Source of the DNA: Pomphorhynchus laevis | Lineage: Eukaryota > Acanthocephala > Palaeacanthocephala > Echinorhynchida > Pomphorhynchidae | Assembly (NCBI GenBank): GCA_012934845.2 | Contig: WNNJ02002794.1 | Span: 1-64,000, forward strand | Length of the DNA stretch: 64,000 nt | Direction of reading: 5' to 3' | In this document: in pieces, positions 1 through 10,798 of the stretch | How the letters are laid out: each line of letters opens with the position of its first letter | Position numbering within the stretch: the stretch's first letter is position 1 | Made by a program: the position numbers and the translations under genes | The notes under the pieces: generated by a model | Told to the model about the DNA's origin: nothing | The model's database searches: none | What the model saw: only the letters and a program-made list of their open reading frames with translations

Positions 1-880
1 CATTTATTATCGGCATGGTAGCGACGGCAAATATCGTCATTGTCATCGGATCACCTTGCGTCACACCATCTTCGGCAATTATCATTTCACCATCAATGCC
101 AAGAACTGTATAACATCCATACATATTTGAAACAATATGGCCCAAGGACGGACATATATCTTTACATTGTGTAACATAGCTTCTCTATTGATTCTGTTAA
201 AGGCATTATAGCATCTATGGCAAGTAATGCATTGTCCGATCTGTCATCTATACGCGCTCTAACACTATGTATCACATAGTCTATTCCCGACTTCTGTCCG
301 CGCACAACTGTACATTCCCACAAACATTCTGCAAAGAATCCGATACAAGGTTCAGAACAGTTTTACACATAATCCAACGAGCGACATCTCCTATGCCAAT
401 TGGACGAACGCCTGGACATTTGTCAAGTGCAACAAGTCTGCTAGCTGTTATTTCGACGAAGATTTTGGGGTTTAAGGATTCAGATGCAATACGATATGCA
501 ACATTGGCTAGAGCTGTGGCCAACTTATCGGATTGATTTGCAAAATTTTGCAACATATCTTGCCATGCGTCTCCATCCAGTCCAGATGGTCAAGCAGCGC
601 CTCTGATTCTTGTTGAAGTAGCAATAATATCCTTTGAGTTGATCTGACCAAATATAATAGGAGAAAAGTAAGGATCAGTGAAAGTATTAGGTGGGAACAG
701 AGCATCTTGATGCATTACAGTCTTATTTGGATGTTTCTCAACGAAAATTCTGCTGTCGTTTGGAAAACCTCAGTTACAATTGAAGCGCCCGAGCCTCCGA
801 CAGCAACTCCACGTATTCTTTATTAGACCACATTTTTAACCTCGAGAGTATTTTTCGTCTCGTTGAAATAGGCATTACGC
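1..880 (-). mobile_element. R2-like RLE retrotransposon, family 1, copy a: reverse transcriptase part
   Basis: Reading the minus strand, residues around 556-281 give the signature SRLVALDK then GVRPIGIGDV and QLCAD, the finger/palm entry of a reverse transcriptase seen in R2-like elements of many invertebrates. Upstream, around 720-560, is a GPSGLD-like block (here with a stop), which normally precedes this domain. The 5' part of the same element lies at 5,126-5,522 on the same strand; LINE A has been inserted between the two. The catalytic core and C-terminal endonuclease lie beyond the left edge. At least one in-frame stop and frame changes are visible, so the copy is dead. The family assignment rests on recalled motifs rather than a search. 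Confidence 0.72.
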
Positions 881-1016
881 CATTTCGTTAAAGGACAAGT
901 TGGGGGAGTAACACTGTAAGTTTAAACACTTCTTAAACAAAGTATTGGTTATTAAAGTTCTTACAAGTTAATAGGATGACTTCTATACAAAAAGTTACAA
1001 ACATCTTACAAAGACA

Positions 1017-1150
1017 ACCATCGACGAGAACCATCGACGAGAACCATCGACGAGAACCATCGACGAGAACCATCGACGAGAACCATCGACGAGAACCATC
1101 GACGAGAACCATCGACGACAACCATCGACGACAACAATCGATGACAACCA
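1017..1150. repeat. 13-bp minisatellite, about 10 units
   Basis: The unit CCATCGACGAGAA (13 bp) repeats head to tail about ten times. The last units vary (GACAA for GAGAA). It lies just before the first recognisable coding sequence of LINE A, so it may be that element's 5' untranslated tandem array or part of the insertion site. Confidence 0.9.
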
Positions 1151-1204
1151 TCGTTTATGGGAGGACGTAAGAAAACAACTAAGACCGACACCAACTATGG
1201 ATAA

Positions 1205-1887
1205 CTGCAAGTACAGTGCTCGATACACGACTGCAGCGTCTGGACAACAATCATCTGCGACAAGAATAAGGCTAAAGAAGACTTCGTATGTGGTTTTTGT
1301 GCCAACAAACTAATCTGCAACCTTTTCAATAAGCACATATCAATATCCAACACGTCAACTCAAACTACCCCCGTCGTTTCTAATGTCCTTTCTCCACCCA
1401 CCGACCCTGCCACCATATACACTTCCCATTCTATGTCATCTTCACTCCCCGACACCCCCGTCCCGTCCTTCCCGTCTCGTTTCTCAATAACTTGCATCCA
1501 TCAATCAAAATCACCTCCACCAACCTCCACTATCCTTCCACTCATAACCTTTCCTCACATCGCTTGCCACCCTCTTTATTAGCATTATCCTCTATGTCTC
1601 CCGTCGTCAAACCAAATCCCTCCAAATCATCAACTGCCAGCTCTTCTATCGTGATCTCACCTACTCACGTCAGTCGTCCTCCTTTACGGAAGCGCTTTGC
1701 TTCTCGCGATCGTTGCGTCATTGTCACTAATATCACGCCTTCTAACTCCTTATCTCCACAAGCACGTCTAGACCACGATGTTTCCGCCTTCAGATCCATC
1801 CTCTCGTCTATTGTTCCTGCGGATAAACCATCCTTTTTCAAGGACATTTCTCCTGTCGCATTCATCCGTCTAAACAAATCTTCTTAA
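1205..1887 (+). pseudogene. LINE A ORF1 with PHD-like zinc finger
   Basis: In one frame (1,205-1,582) a Cys/His-rich block reads CSIHDCSVW then, after a spacer, FVCGFC. This is the W-x-x-x-C ... C-x-x-C layout of PHD-like fingers, which CR1-like ORF1 proteins are known to carry. No start codon is visible in that frame. A second frame (1,492-1,887) reads RCVIVTNI and later PVAFIRLNK, resembling the RNA-binding middle part of L2/CR1 ORF1 proteins. The continuation KPTLLKIVFK runs towards the ORF2 frame. The two halves are in different frames, so this copy of ORF1 is broken. The product would bind element RNA. The domain identification is by eye. Confidence 0.6.
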
Positions 1888-1973
1888 TCTAATCCTTCCA
1901 AGCCCACTCTCCTAAAATTGTTTTCAAGCATCGCTCTCACGCGTCTTCTGTCCTCTCTAAACGATTCAAACTC

Positions 1974-4900
1974 ATGTCATCTTCAACCACTCGAATTTTC
2001 CACGATCGCGCCACTTCTGAAATCGCTCAAATCTCTTCAGCCCGCATCGAAAACGCCGTCTTGAGTAAAACGACGAAGCATCACTCTCCATCCGAACATA
2101 GACGGAAATTTTCAAGTTGTCCACACCCGTCCAAAAATTCGATGGCGCTCCATCTCCCCTATGTGTCTTCTCAACTAGACTCTTTCACCACAACACACGG
2201 TTTCCACCTCGGTCTCCTCCATACTAGATCTATTCTCAATAAATCCGATCTTATTCTCAACCTATTCATTAAGCAATCAATCGATCTCTTCTGCCTCACC
2301 GAATCCTGGCACTCAGATTCCGATGACCTTTCCATTCGCCGTCTGCTCTCTGCCGGTTGCTCCCTAGTCGAATCCGCCCGCCCCCTCAGCTCATGCCCTT
2401 CTAAATCCTCTAATCATGGCGGCATCGTCGCATTCGCGCGTCACCCAGCGTCTCTTCGCAAAATCAATCCCCCTTTCAGTCCTTGCTCTTTTGAATTGCT
2501 CACTTGTCGTTATTCTAACCCGATCACTCTAGATCTCGCCATTGTATACCGTCCTGGTTCATCAGCTCCTACAGCCTTATTTTTTACCGAACTCGCTGAC
2601 CTCCTTTCTCATTGTTCTTTGTCCTCAATCCCTTCACTCGTTCTAGGCGACTTCAATATCCGCCTAGACCGCCCCTCTTCCACGGATTCCATCCGGTTCA
2701 TCAACATTCTATCCAACTACAATTACAAACTAATCTCCACTGCCCCCACACATATACTTGGCGGGGCACTCGACATCATCGCTGTCCCCGATCATTTTGC
2801 TGCCTACACCTCACTGTCCATCTCTGATCCTGGTCTATCCGATCACTTTCTTATCACCCTTGATCTCACTCGCAACCACACCCCTCCTCACACACCTACA
2901 ATCCTACGTCGCCCTTGGAGAAATCTTGACCTCTCCCTTCTCCGCTCTGCCTTACTCAAATCGTCTCTATCATTACCCACAATAACATATTCATCTCCTC
3001 ACGATCTCGCCTTTCTTTTCGACTCTGAACTCACATCCACTCTCGATATTCTCTTGCCCTTCAAGTCTCACCCACACCGTCGCTTGCACCGTGCCCCATG
3101 GTTTGACATCCAATGCCTACTCTCAAAGCGTCGACTCCGCCATGCTTTTCGAGTCTATCACCGCTCTCTCAGACGTGATTTCCGCTCGATCACTCCGTCT
3201 TTCCGTGATTCCTATCTTGCTCTTCGCCGGTCTCATCTCAACCTACTACGTACCAAATGCAACTCCTTCTGGCAGCATAAAATCATCACTTCATTCAACT
3301 CTAAGACTCTCTGGCATACTTTTAACTCAATCCTGGCTCGTTCCTCTACGCCTTGCAACATCAATGCTAATGATTATTCGTCATTTCTCCAGACTAAAGT
3401 ATCCACGCTGCTCTCTCACACCCCGGTCTCCATCCTATCCCACTCTGCCCAGTCTACTCTCATCCTTCCGGAACTCTTTCATCTTCTCCCTGTCTCACCT
3501 ACAGAAGTATCATCTGTCCTCATGTCCTTGCCCAACAAAACCTCACCTGCCGATCCCCTGCCTACCCACATATTAAAATCTATATGCTCATCGATATCCC
3601 CATTTCTCACAACCTTGTTTAACTCGTCCATCCGCAGTCGTATCTTCCCTTCACACTGGAAATCCGCAATCGTTCGTCCCCTCCTTAAGAAACAATCGCT
3701 CGACCCCTCCCTTCCTTCTAGCTATCGCCCCATTTCACTACTCCCTACTCTTTCAAAGCTCTTAGAACGCCTCATCTTAATACAAATCAACGCTTATCTC
3801 TCCTCATCCAATCTGTACCCTCCTTTCCAATCCGCTTTCCGCTCTAATCACTCGACAGAAATCGCATGCATAAAAGTGTACAACGACTTACTCATTTCTC
3901 GAGACAAGGCTCTATATAGTGTTCTCATCTCCCTCGACCTCTCCTCCGCATTCGACATTGTCGACCACTCCGTCCTCCTTTCTCGCCTTCGTTATGATTA
4001 CGGCTTTTCTTCCTCCTCCGTAGCATGGTTCGCCTCATATCTATCCGACCGTTCCTTTCGCGTCTGTTCTAATTCATCATAATCCTCTCCCATTTCTATT
4101 TTTTGCGGGGTTCCACAAGGTTCAGTCCTAGGTCCCCTGCTTTTATCTCTTCTGCTTGGCGATCTATCTCCGTTTATCAAACCCTACTCCTTTAAGGTCA
4201 TGCAATACACCGATGACATTTTAATCTATGCTCATGCACCCGCACATCGCATACACGATATCAGCATTTCTGCCTCCAACTGTCTTTCTTCTATCTGCAA
4301 ACGTCTCTCCAATCTCCATCTCGTTCCAAACCCCGAAAAGTCCAAAATAATGTGGATCCTCGCCCGTAAACCAAACATATATTTTCCCACTGTATCTTTT
4401 GCCTCATCGATCATCCCTGTAGTCCACAATCTCACTTTCTTAGGCTTCCATTTCGATGATCACCTTTCTCTTAAACCCTTCGTCCGTGACAAGGTCCGCT
4501 CATCTAACTTAATTCTCCGTGACATCCGCCGTATCCGCCCCCTTATCGACTTCCGTTCTTGTATGTCTCTTCTTTCATCGCTTCTTTTCCCTAAAATCGA
4601 TTACTGCCTTAGCCTTTTCGCCAATTCTCCAAAATCCATCATCCTACCCCTACAACGAATAATCAACACCGCCGTTCGAGTGCTCTTTCGTCTCCGTCGC
4701 TTTGACCACACATCCACATATTTTGCCCAACTCTCCTGGCCCACCATCCACATCCGCAATAAACTCCGCCTTCTTCTCGTTACCTTTAGTCTCTTCGCTG
4801 TCGGCTCTCCATCGTTCATCCACCTTATTTTCTTAGACGAAACTTGCCCCACCTCGCTATCGCTTCGTTCCTGTCATACCATTTTTCTCCACGTTCCTAA

Positions 4901-5168
4901 TTACTCCAACAACTACGGTCTCCGATCCTTCCTCGTCGCCGCCTTCACTCGCCTGGAATCAACTTCCTCTCGACGTCCGCCGCGCCCCCTTTTTCATCAC
5001 ATTCAAACATCTCCTCCGTTCACATCTTCTCGACACATTATTCACATTCTTGTTTTGCTGTGGTCATGTATGCGTGCGCTGGCACGCATTTGCCACGTTA
5101 AAATAAATCATTTTTTTAACAGACGGAGAGATTCTTACAAAGCTTTCATAAACTGCGGCCAAAATTGA
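1974..5168 (+). pseudogene. LINE A ORF2: endonuclease and reverse transcriptase
   Basis: The N-terminal half is an AP-type endonuclease: CLTESW near 2,300, IVYRPG near 2,545, LGDFN near 2,645, and GLSDHF near 2,835 (catalytic SDH). The second half is the reverse transcriptase: SAIVRPLLKK, SSYRPISLLP, LDLSSAFDIVDH near 3,940, GVPQGSVLGP near 4,110, and the catalytic box YTDD at 4,206-4,217 where copy B has YADD. SAFD-x-VDH and QGSVLGP are typical of the L2/CR1 group. The frame is interrupted by one stop (TAA at 4,080-4,082) and shifts near 4,945, so the C-terminus differs from copy B. With the changed YADD box this copy is probably inactive. Confidence 0.88.
5070..5089 (+). promoter_or_regulatory. 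LINE A 3'-end stem-loop
   Basis: An 8-bp perfect stem (ATGCGTGC / GCACGCAT) with a GCTG loop lies about 35 bases before the element's 3' end. The same hairpin occurs in the minus-strand copy at about 10,832-10,849 and, in an extended form, in a diverged tail at 14,356-14,425. Short 3' stem-loops are known recognition sites for the reverse transcriptase of several LINE groups; that role is inferred here. Confidence 0.6.
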
Positions 5169-5522
5169 AACGAACTTCGTGCTTTCTGCACATTTCAGAA
5201 GACGAAACAAGTTGGGACGCCATGTGACTACTTCATCAAAAGCTTCATTTACTGTAATGCTTACATTTGCGACAAATGGTGGGATAATATTGTTCACCTT
5301 AATTTGAGAGACATTAATGTTGCTTCCTAAATCAACAGTTAAACTGGCATTATCTGCAGTTACATTATTTTTTATCGAATTGATACGCTTATTTGAACAC
5401 CGAGGTGCAGAGCAGTTGAAGCACTTTCTACCTGCTTTCCTGCATTTGCAAGATTTGCAACTAGCCGCTTGTCCATTGCATGAGCAACACTTTGTCACAC
5501 TCGACGGCTTTTCGCGCGGCAT
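5126..5522 (-). pseudogene. R2-like family 1, copy a: N-terminal Cys-rich domain
   Basis: Starting at an ATG at 5,522 on the minus strand, the protein has a dense cysteine cluster (CCSCNG, CKSCKCRKAG, CFNC, then CSNK), followed by a conserved block VVTWRPNLF with FVSILAAVYESF. The Cys cluster and the W-R-x-N-L-F block mark the N-terminus of R2-like family-1 proteins, which carry a putative DNA- or RNA-binding head ahead of the reverse transcriptase. The open frame runs on into the LINE A tail in antisense, which is not part of the protein. The rest of the element is at 1-880. Confidence 0.65.
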
Positions 5523-5529
5523 AAGTTGT

Positions 5530-5574
5530 CAATCCTAGATTGTTGGAATCCTAGATTCCAACAATCTAGGATTG
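5530..5574. repeat. Short perfect palindrome
   Basis: Two 21-bp arms (starting CAATCCTAGATTGTTGG) around a CTA loop, directly upstream of the R2-like N-terminus. It may be a small foldback or the 5' junction of the R2-like element. Confidence 0.85.
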
Positions 5575-5935
5575 AAAATTCGCTGCTTTCTTATTGAAGA
5601 TAGTAATCATTATTATTTTAACCAATGTCAAGGTTGATTTACATATGCGACAAGCCATGTTGTTCATACGTTCGATTTTATCAATTTCACGCTGAGATAA
5701 ATTGGCAAATATTGGATATCCATATGTTAGAAAAATAAAAAATTGAATTTTTTTTATTTAAATTTCTTATTAAAATTGAAAATTCGCTGCTTTCTTATTG
5801 AAGACAGTAATCATTCTGATTAAAACCAATGTCAAGGTTGATCTACATATGCGACAAGCCATGTTGTTCATACGTTTGATTTTATCCATTTCACGCTAAG
5901 ATAAATTGGCAAATACTGGATATCCATATGTTAGT
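5573..5935 (-). repeat. Direct duplication of a LINE 3'-coding fragment
   Basis: Two units, about 5,573-5,732 and 5,776-5,935, differ at only a few positions and are separated by about 40 bp of AT-rich DNA. On the minus strand each reads YGYPIFANLSQ then NNMACRICKSTL, resembling the C-terminal end of LINE reverse transcriptase proteins. The LINE family is not certain. Confidence 0.6.
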
Positions 5936-6084
5936 AGTGACATTATGGATGCACGATATTAGTGAATTAATTTTTAACTAGTCAATCGGGTCAACTAGTG
6001 AAACTAAGTCTCTTTTAAATCGAGGATTCAGCCTAAAAAATCAACCGGTTCGCATTTTAAAGGATTTTCCCGCGAAGAGTGTAT

Positions 6085-7761
6085 TTTATTACTTAATGCT
6101 AAGCAGGAGCTTGCCCGCCGTCGTGTCGAAGGTGATGTGGATTTGTGTATCAGAAATTTTCGCGTTTGCCAACGCAAGCCTTTGGTGCGTTGGCATTCAA
6201 TCTGCATGGGCCTTTGAGTGCTGGTTCTATATCTGTGGGTTTCCTTGTGGATTTCAGTTTGGTGAAAACGGGTATTGCAGCTTCTGCAAATAAGCGTACT
6301 CTTCTCATTGGCTGTTCTAACATTCGTAGCTTAACTTCTAATCTGGATGTTCTTCGCATTATGTTGACTACAAATCATTTTGACGACTTTGCCGTATGAG
6401 TCGTGGCTGTATAGTGGGATTGGTGATGTCACAATTTATATTCAGGGTTATACGGTAACTTGGTCAGATAGGTGTGATTTTCGTCGCGGGGTTGGTGTTG
6501 CCATCTATTTAGCTCACGGAGCGGTTGTAGTCGGTTCGTTCGAGTACTCCAATAGTGAAGGAACTTGTGAGTGCTTGGTGTTAGACGTAACATTATTCGA
6601 ACTTAGATTTTCGCTTGGTGTCCTTTATAGAACTCCTAAATCTTCTGGTTTTGACGATGTACTGCGTAATGTGCGTTTTAATTCATGTAAGCATCATCGT
6701 CCTTTTATCCTATCTGGTGATTTTAACATTCCGAGTGTTGTGGTTAGTGATGTTGGTGGTTTTAGTATTGATTATTGCAATGCTTCCGGAACTCAACTAT
6801 GGCAATTCTTGACTCACGATTTATTACTCGTTCAATTACTGACCTGTCCTTCCAGAGTATGCGGCAATAGTTTATCTATACTCGATCTACTCTTTTCTCG
6901 AAATTGTGATCATGTTTGTGACATACGCGATGTATCTCCTCTGGGATTGAGTGACCATGTAACCATTCAATTCGGTATTCGTCCTTCTTTAAGGGCTATG
7001 ATGGAGGACGCTGATCCTAATTCGGTCAAACGGCTGTGGCATAAAGCAGATCACGCATCACTTTTGTTGTGATGACATTTCAGTTGACCGTTGCTGGCAT
7101 GTAATTCGCGATTAGTTACTTGAAGTTTCAAATAAGTTTGCCCCAAAAATAGTAATTGAGAAACGTTACAACCGCAAGCCATTTTGGTTTGACCACGATC
7201 TCAAGAAAGCACTGTACGAACGAAACCTTTTCTTTAAACTATCACGAAATGACTATCGTTCATCTCATCTTTCAGGCAAGCTCGTAATGTTTTTAAACGA
7301 CTCTGCACTAATAAGCATGTTCATTATGCGTACGACCTCGTAAATTCGGTTGGTCAAAATTCCAAATGTATTTGGTCATACATGCGCCAAAATGGGAATG
7401 TTCACTGTGGTATTTCTCACTTGGTTGTTGATGGTTGTCTATTGTCTTATCAGGTCGACATTGCCGAGGAATTTGCAAATGAATTTACTCTAAGCAGTGT
7501 TTCGTCGGTAACCAACATTGATTATGAACCACTCAGCTCTCATGTCTCCAGTGATTTGATTTCAATTACTCAAGATTAAGTATTTGCCAAATTGATTCGG
7601 CTGTCGCGGTGTTTATCTGCTGGTCCTGACGACATTCATTCATTTATTTTACGTATCTTGAGTGCCCACCTCTCTCGGCCCTTGGTAATACTGTTTCAGC
7701 TCTCTTTAAACTCTGCCAAATTACCGCTCGACTGGAAACGTGCTATGGTAGTACCTGTTTA
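6085..7761 (+). mobile_element. LINE C: Jockey/CR1-like LINE, 3' part missing
   Basis: From about 6,290 the + strand encodes an AP-type endonuclease: GCSNIRSL, VLYRTP near 6,625, LSGDFN near 6,715, LSILDLLF and GLSDHV near 6,945. The start of a reverse transcriptase follows: LSAGPDDIHSF near 7,615 and WKRAMVVPVY near 7,735. The element stops there, at the direct repeat AGTACCTGTTTA. Several frame changes and stops are present between 6,400 and 7,380. Pieces of the same or a closely related LINE reappear at 15,556-15,879 with 18,679-18,830, and at 29,885-30,045. Confidence 0.78.
6380..7072 (+). pseudogene. LINE C endonuclease domain
   Basis: An open stretch of about 230 codons with the endonuclease motifs RRGVGVAIY, LGVLYRTP, GDFNIP and LGLSDHV in order. 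The first motif of the domain (NIRSL) lies in a different frame just upstream (6,289-6,399), so the domain itself is split. A stop follows at 7,070-7,072 before the linker to the reverse transcriptase. Confidence 0.75.
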
Positions 7762-7925
7762 TTTCTATTTTTTTAATTATTATAATTTTTTTAAACTGTA
7801 ATCACATTTAAAGGGTTGCTTGCAAATGGGCCCTTATATTTTTACACTGTTAATCATGTCAGGCATTTACTTCTTAATATCCTAGTGCAAAAGTTTAATT
7901 ATAATAAAACCAGTACCTGTTTAAT
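7749..7925. repeat. Direct repeats of AGTACCTGTTTA
   Basis: TAGTACCTGTTTA at 7,749-7,761 ends LINE C. AGTACCTGTTTAAT at 7,912-7,925 recurs exactly at 10,107-10,120 on the other side of R2-like copy b. The 14-bp pair flanking copy b is best read as its target-site duplication. The 150-bp AT-rich stretch between the first two holds no gene. Confidence 0.65.
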
Positions 7926-8668
7926 TTTTTTAATGTACAAACTTCGATACCCTCAGATGGGCCGTAATGTTCGATAGCATTGTAAATCTTAAATGAAAAT
8001 CTGATTAAGTTGGTCAGTGTTTTTTTCTCTCTCAAGTTGAAAAAGTCGGCTTTATATGGATCGACCGTAAAGAAGAATGGATGGCCCTGAATCGAACGAC
8101 ATCCCCTTATCGCGTGCGATGCTGCTCGACACAGCGTGAAACCAATTAATCGCCTCAGGTCACATAGGTTTTCCGCGAAACTTCTGCTTCCCCGTGCCGC
8201 CTGCAAGCGAGCGATTGTCTTCAGCAGAACCGAGGCATATGGTCCAGCAGCACCTGTAACGGTATACGCGAGTGGAATAAATCTGCTTCTCTCAATATCA
8301 GTGACGCGCTCCGCGTATTTTGATCTTTTCCTCGACTCGTAGAAATCGAATGCTGCTTCTCTATTTGATGCACATGAAGGAGCATGATGGTTGAATACCG
8401 TAACGTCCATAAACGTTCGCTCGTATCTGGCACCTGATAGTCCATTGCAGACGATGTCGAGCCTAGCCTCTTCGCTCCGACAAGTGGCTCGGTGGTTAAA
8501 TTTATAACAGCTGTTTACCCGTTGTAGTCGCGGTTCCACACCAACTCCTGTACACACCTTTGATAACTCGGTTACCTGGAAGTCTCGTATGGCGTTGTGT
8601 CTCGTTATAATAACTCCTCTCCGTTTGCATGAAAGCAAATGTGTGAGCTTAGCGTCTTCACCACACAC
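7895..8668 (-). pseudogene. R2-like copy b: zinc knuckle and restriction-like endonuclease
   Basis: An open frame of about 257 codons. It opens at MCGEDAKLTHLLSC, the Cys-His knuckle, then RHNAIRD, the putative catalytic Asp in ARLDIV, MDVTVF, and the basic ESRKRSKY segment. FTLCRAASHAIRGCRS near the end matches the closing helix of this family. The last 15 or so codons run into flanking AT-rich DNA. It is the best preserved endonuclease among the family-1 copies. Confidence 0.72.
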
Positions 8669-10090
8669 TTGTCTCTAGAGACTCCAATAGGGTCTAGGCC
8701 GTAACGCATGGCCAGAGCATCTCTGAACTCATGTAGGCTTAAGTGTCTGAACTCGGCTTCCAAGGGAAGTGCGCTAATCCAATAGGACGCTCCCTGTATT
8801 GTGCAAAAATCATCGGTTGCTGCATTTTAGTAGGTAAATTTGATAGAGTGTTGTCCAATCGCTCATCAATATATTTTTGTCGTTTGAGCGTTAGCTCTCT
8901 TTTTAATCGATTTTGTTCCTCCCGGAGGTGATCTCCTTGATGGCCGCTTTCATAGGACTTACAGAAGTCTTTCGAACTCGATCGTTGCAGTAAGAACTGG
9001 GTCGATCACGCCTAATTCTCCCTTTGAAATCGGTGACGATATTAATACCTGCATATCGGAGATGATATCTTGGCTAAATAATGCGGGTACCAATCCGTTG
9101 AATATACTGTCACGTAGAAAACCAACCAGATCCACGTCACATGGAGTCGAACGCATAAAATGTGTCCATTTCCACTGCACAGGCTTGCTGAATCCGGAAA
9201 AGGCATCATGAGGGTCTATCCGCGAAACAGATGATACTAGGTCTACAAGCTCAATCCACCTCGCCATTCTCGCAGTAATAGTTTCCTTGACGTAATCACT
9301 CGAACCAATAGGTGCCCCCAGTACCAGAATGCCATCATACCTCGTCTCTGCGGATTCGATCAGAGGAAACGTGCCCCTTCTGATGTGGATGGAGGAGTAT
9401 CTTGGTTATATCTGGATTCACTATATATCCGAATTTAGGTCCTTCAGTTTGTAACAACAACCACACCCGCAATAAATCTTCGGGCAAGCCAACGAAGTTC
9501 GCATCATCGGCAAACCACCGTTGGACTATATTTGGCACTGCTTGATCGATCATGTGTATTAAAAGCAAGGATGCCATGGCGAACGCGGTCATAGTAAGGA
9601 GATCCCCTTGGGTTACTCTCTTGTTTGAAGCCAAAACCCATCGCCGAGTATCAGATCCGCGTCACCCGCATAAGTGTTAATTAGACACTGAGCTAACCCT
9701 GGGCAAATGTGCCTAATGGTATGCAGCATAACTTTGCGATTGAGAGTGTTGAAAGCATTTTTGGCATCCACGACGAGCACCCCAAACATCGGGTTTGAAT
9801 GATATTTATTTCATCGCGAATGAATAGCAATTGAGTCCATTTTGCTGGGAAGCACATAGTTGGGTTAATCCTGCAACTTCTTGTAAATCACCTCTGATGC
9901 ACGACAGGATTGTCTTCGTGACCACACGACGCACGACATCTAAGACATCAATTGGTCTAATTCCCCCGTTTTTATTTGCAATTGCAATCAAACGACATGA
10001 TGTGAATGCTTCCAACATTCTGGGGCTGAGTTGAACAGTGCTTAGGCTCACAGCAAAGTTAGCCAATGCATGCGCGAGAGCCACAGAATG
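7895..10090 (-). mobile_element. R2-like RLE retrotransposon, family 1, copy b (RT to C-terminus)
   Basis: On the minus strand in order: CRLIAIANKNGGIRPIDV near 9,980; VLVVDAKNAFNTLNR near 9,780; the catalytic FADDANFVG near 9,510; a thumb region (9,267-8,959); FRDALAMRYGLD near 8,720; a zinc knuckle C-x-x-x-D...HLLSCKRRG with RHNAIRDF near 8,590. The endonuclease follows: ARLDIVCNG, FMDVTVFNHHAP and ESRKRSKYAERV. The Asp ... Asp-x-Thr-Val ... Glu/Lys pattern fits the PD-(D/E)XK fold of R2-type restriction-like endonucleases. The reading frame is interrupted several times. It lacks the N-terminal domain and is flanked by a 14-bp direct repeat. Confidence 0.75.
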
Positions 10091-10798
10091 TTCAGAAAAA
10101 TTATTTAGTACCTGTTTAATACAAAAGTTTTAATAAAAATAGAAAACTAAGTAGTACATCAAATTCGTGTTCTGTCATACTTCTGAGGTGAACACCTGTA
10201 GGATACGAGCAGTTCTCTTCGTCGTGCTTTATGAAGCAATCGTCACGTTCATACATCGCCTACTTGCTGTTTGGCTTCTAACTGACATTCTGTTTGCTCT
10301 TATACACATTGAGGCAGCGGACGCAAGATTCAACTTATATCTGAGCGAATGCGTCGGATACTCTCGGAGTATGGCAACTTCAATGAAGTAGAAGACTTGG
10401 CTGCAATCCACCTCAACAATTATTGTGCTTCTGCTCCAATGCTCCCGCTTGTTGAAAATATCACGGGAATGAAAGTTGCTCTTTCAACTTCAGCAATGAG
10501 TTGTCCATACTTTGCGAACTTCCTTGTTGAATGATATGCGTGACTGATGGTCAAGGTCATGTGAGAGTACGATGGGGCCATTGGGTTGAAAACACATATA
10601 TCTAAAAAGGATCGCACCATCGAACCTCCGAAAAGACCACGACAAGCATGTCGGACCTCGCACAAGGGTCTTTGCAAGTTGTAGTGTTGGAGAATCGACA
10701 ATCAATTGGGACAGGTCGTAGCTGTAGTTCTATTGAGATGTCTCTACATACTTTTTCAAGCTTATTTGCAATCAAATTTCTCATTATGTCATGCCGAA

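Larger units (their letters stand above)
960..5125 (+). mobile_element. LINE A: nearly full-length L2/CR1-group non-LTR retrotransposon
   Basis: A single + strand element with an ORF1 region (1,205-1,887), an ORF2 with apurinic-type endonuclease and reverse transcriptase (1,974-5,040) and a short 3' tail ending AAATAAATCATTTTTTTAA. It sits in the opposite orientation inside R2-like copy a: the R2-like N-terminal domain resumes immediately after its 3' end. A second copy at 10,799-13,108 and a fragment at 18,840-19,330 share its sequence closely. The 3' end is well supported by agreement with copy B; the 5' end is only estimated, between the R2-like sequence and the minisatellite. Confidence 0.85.

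Noticed and set aside
281-536. Open frame on the + strand at the left edge
   Set aside because: It is the antisense shadow of the R2-like RT motif on the minus strand.
976-1228. Several open frames across the 13-bp repeat on both strands
   Set aside because: A 13-bp unit cycles through all frames and gives open frames automatically; there is no protein signal.
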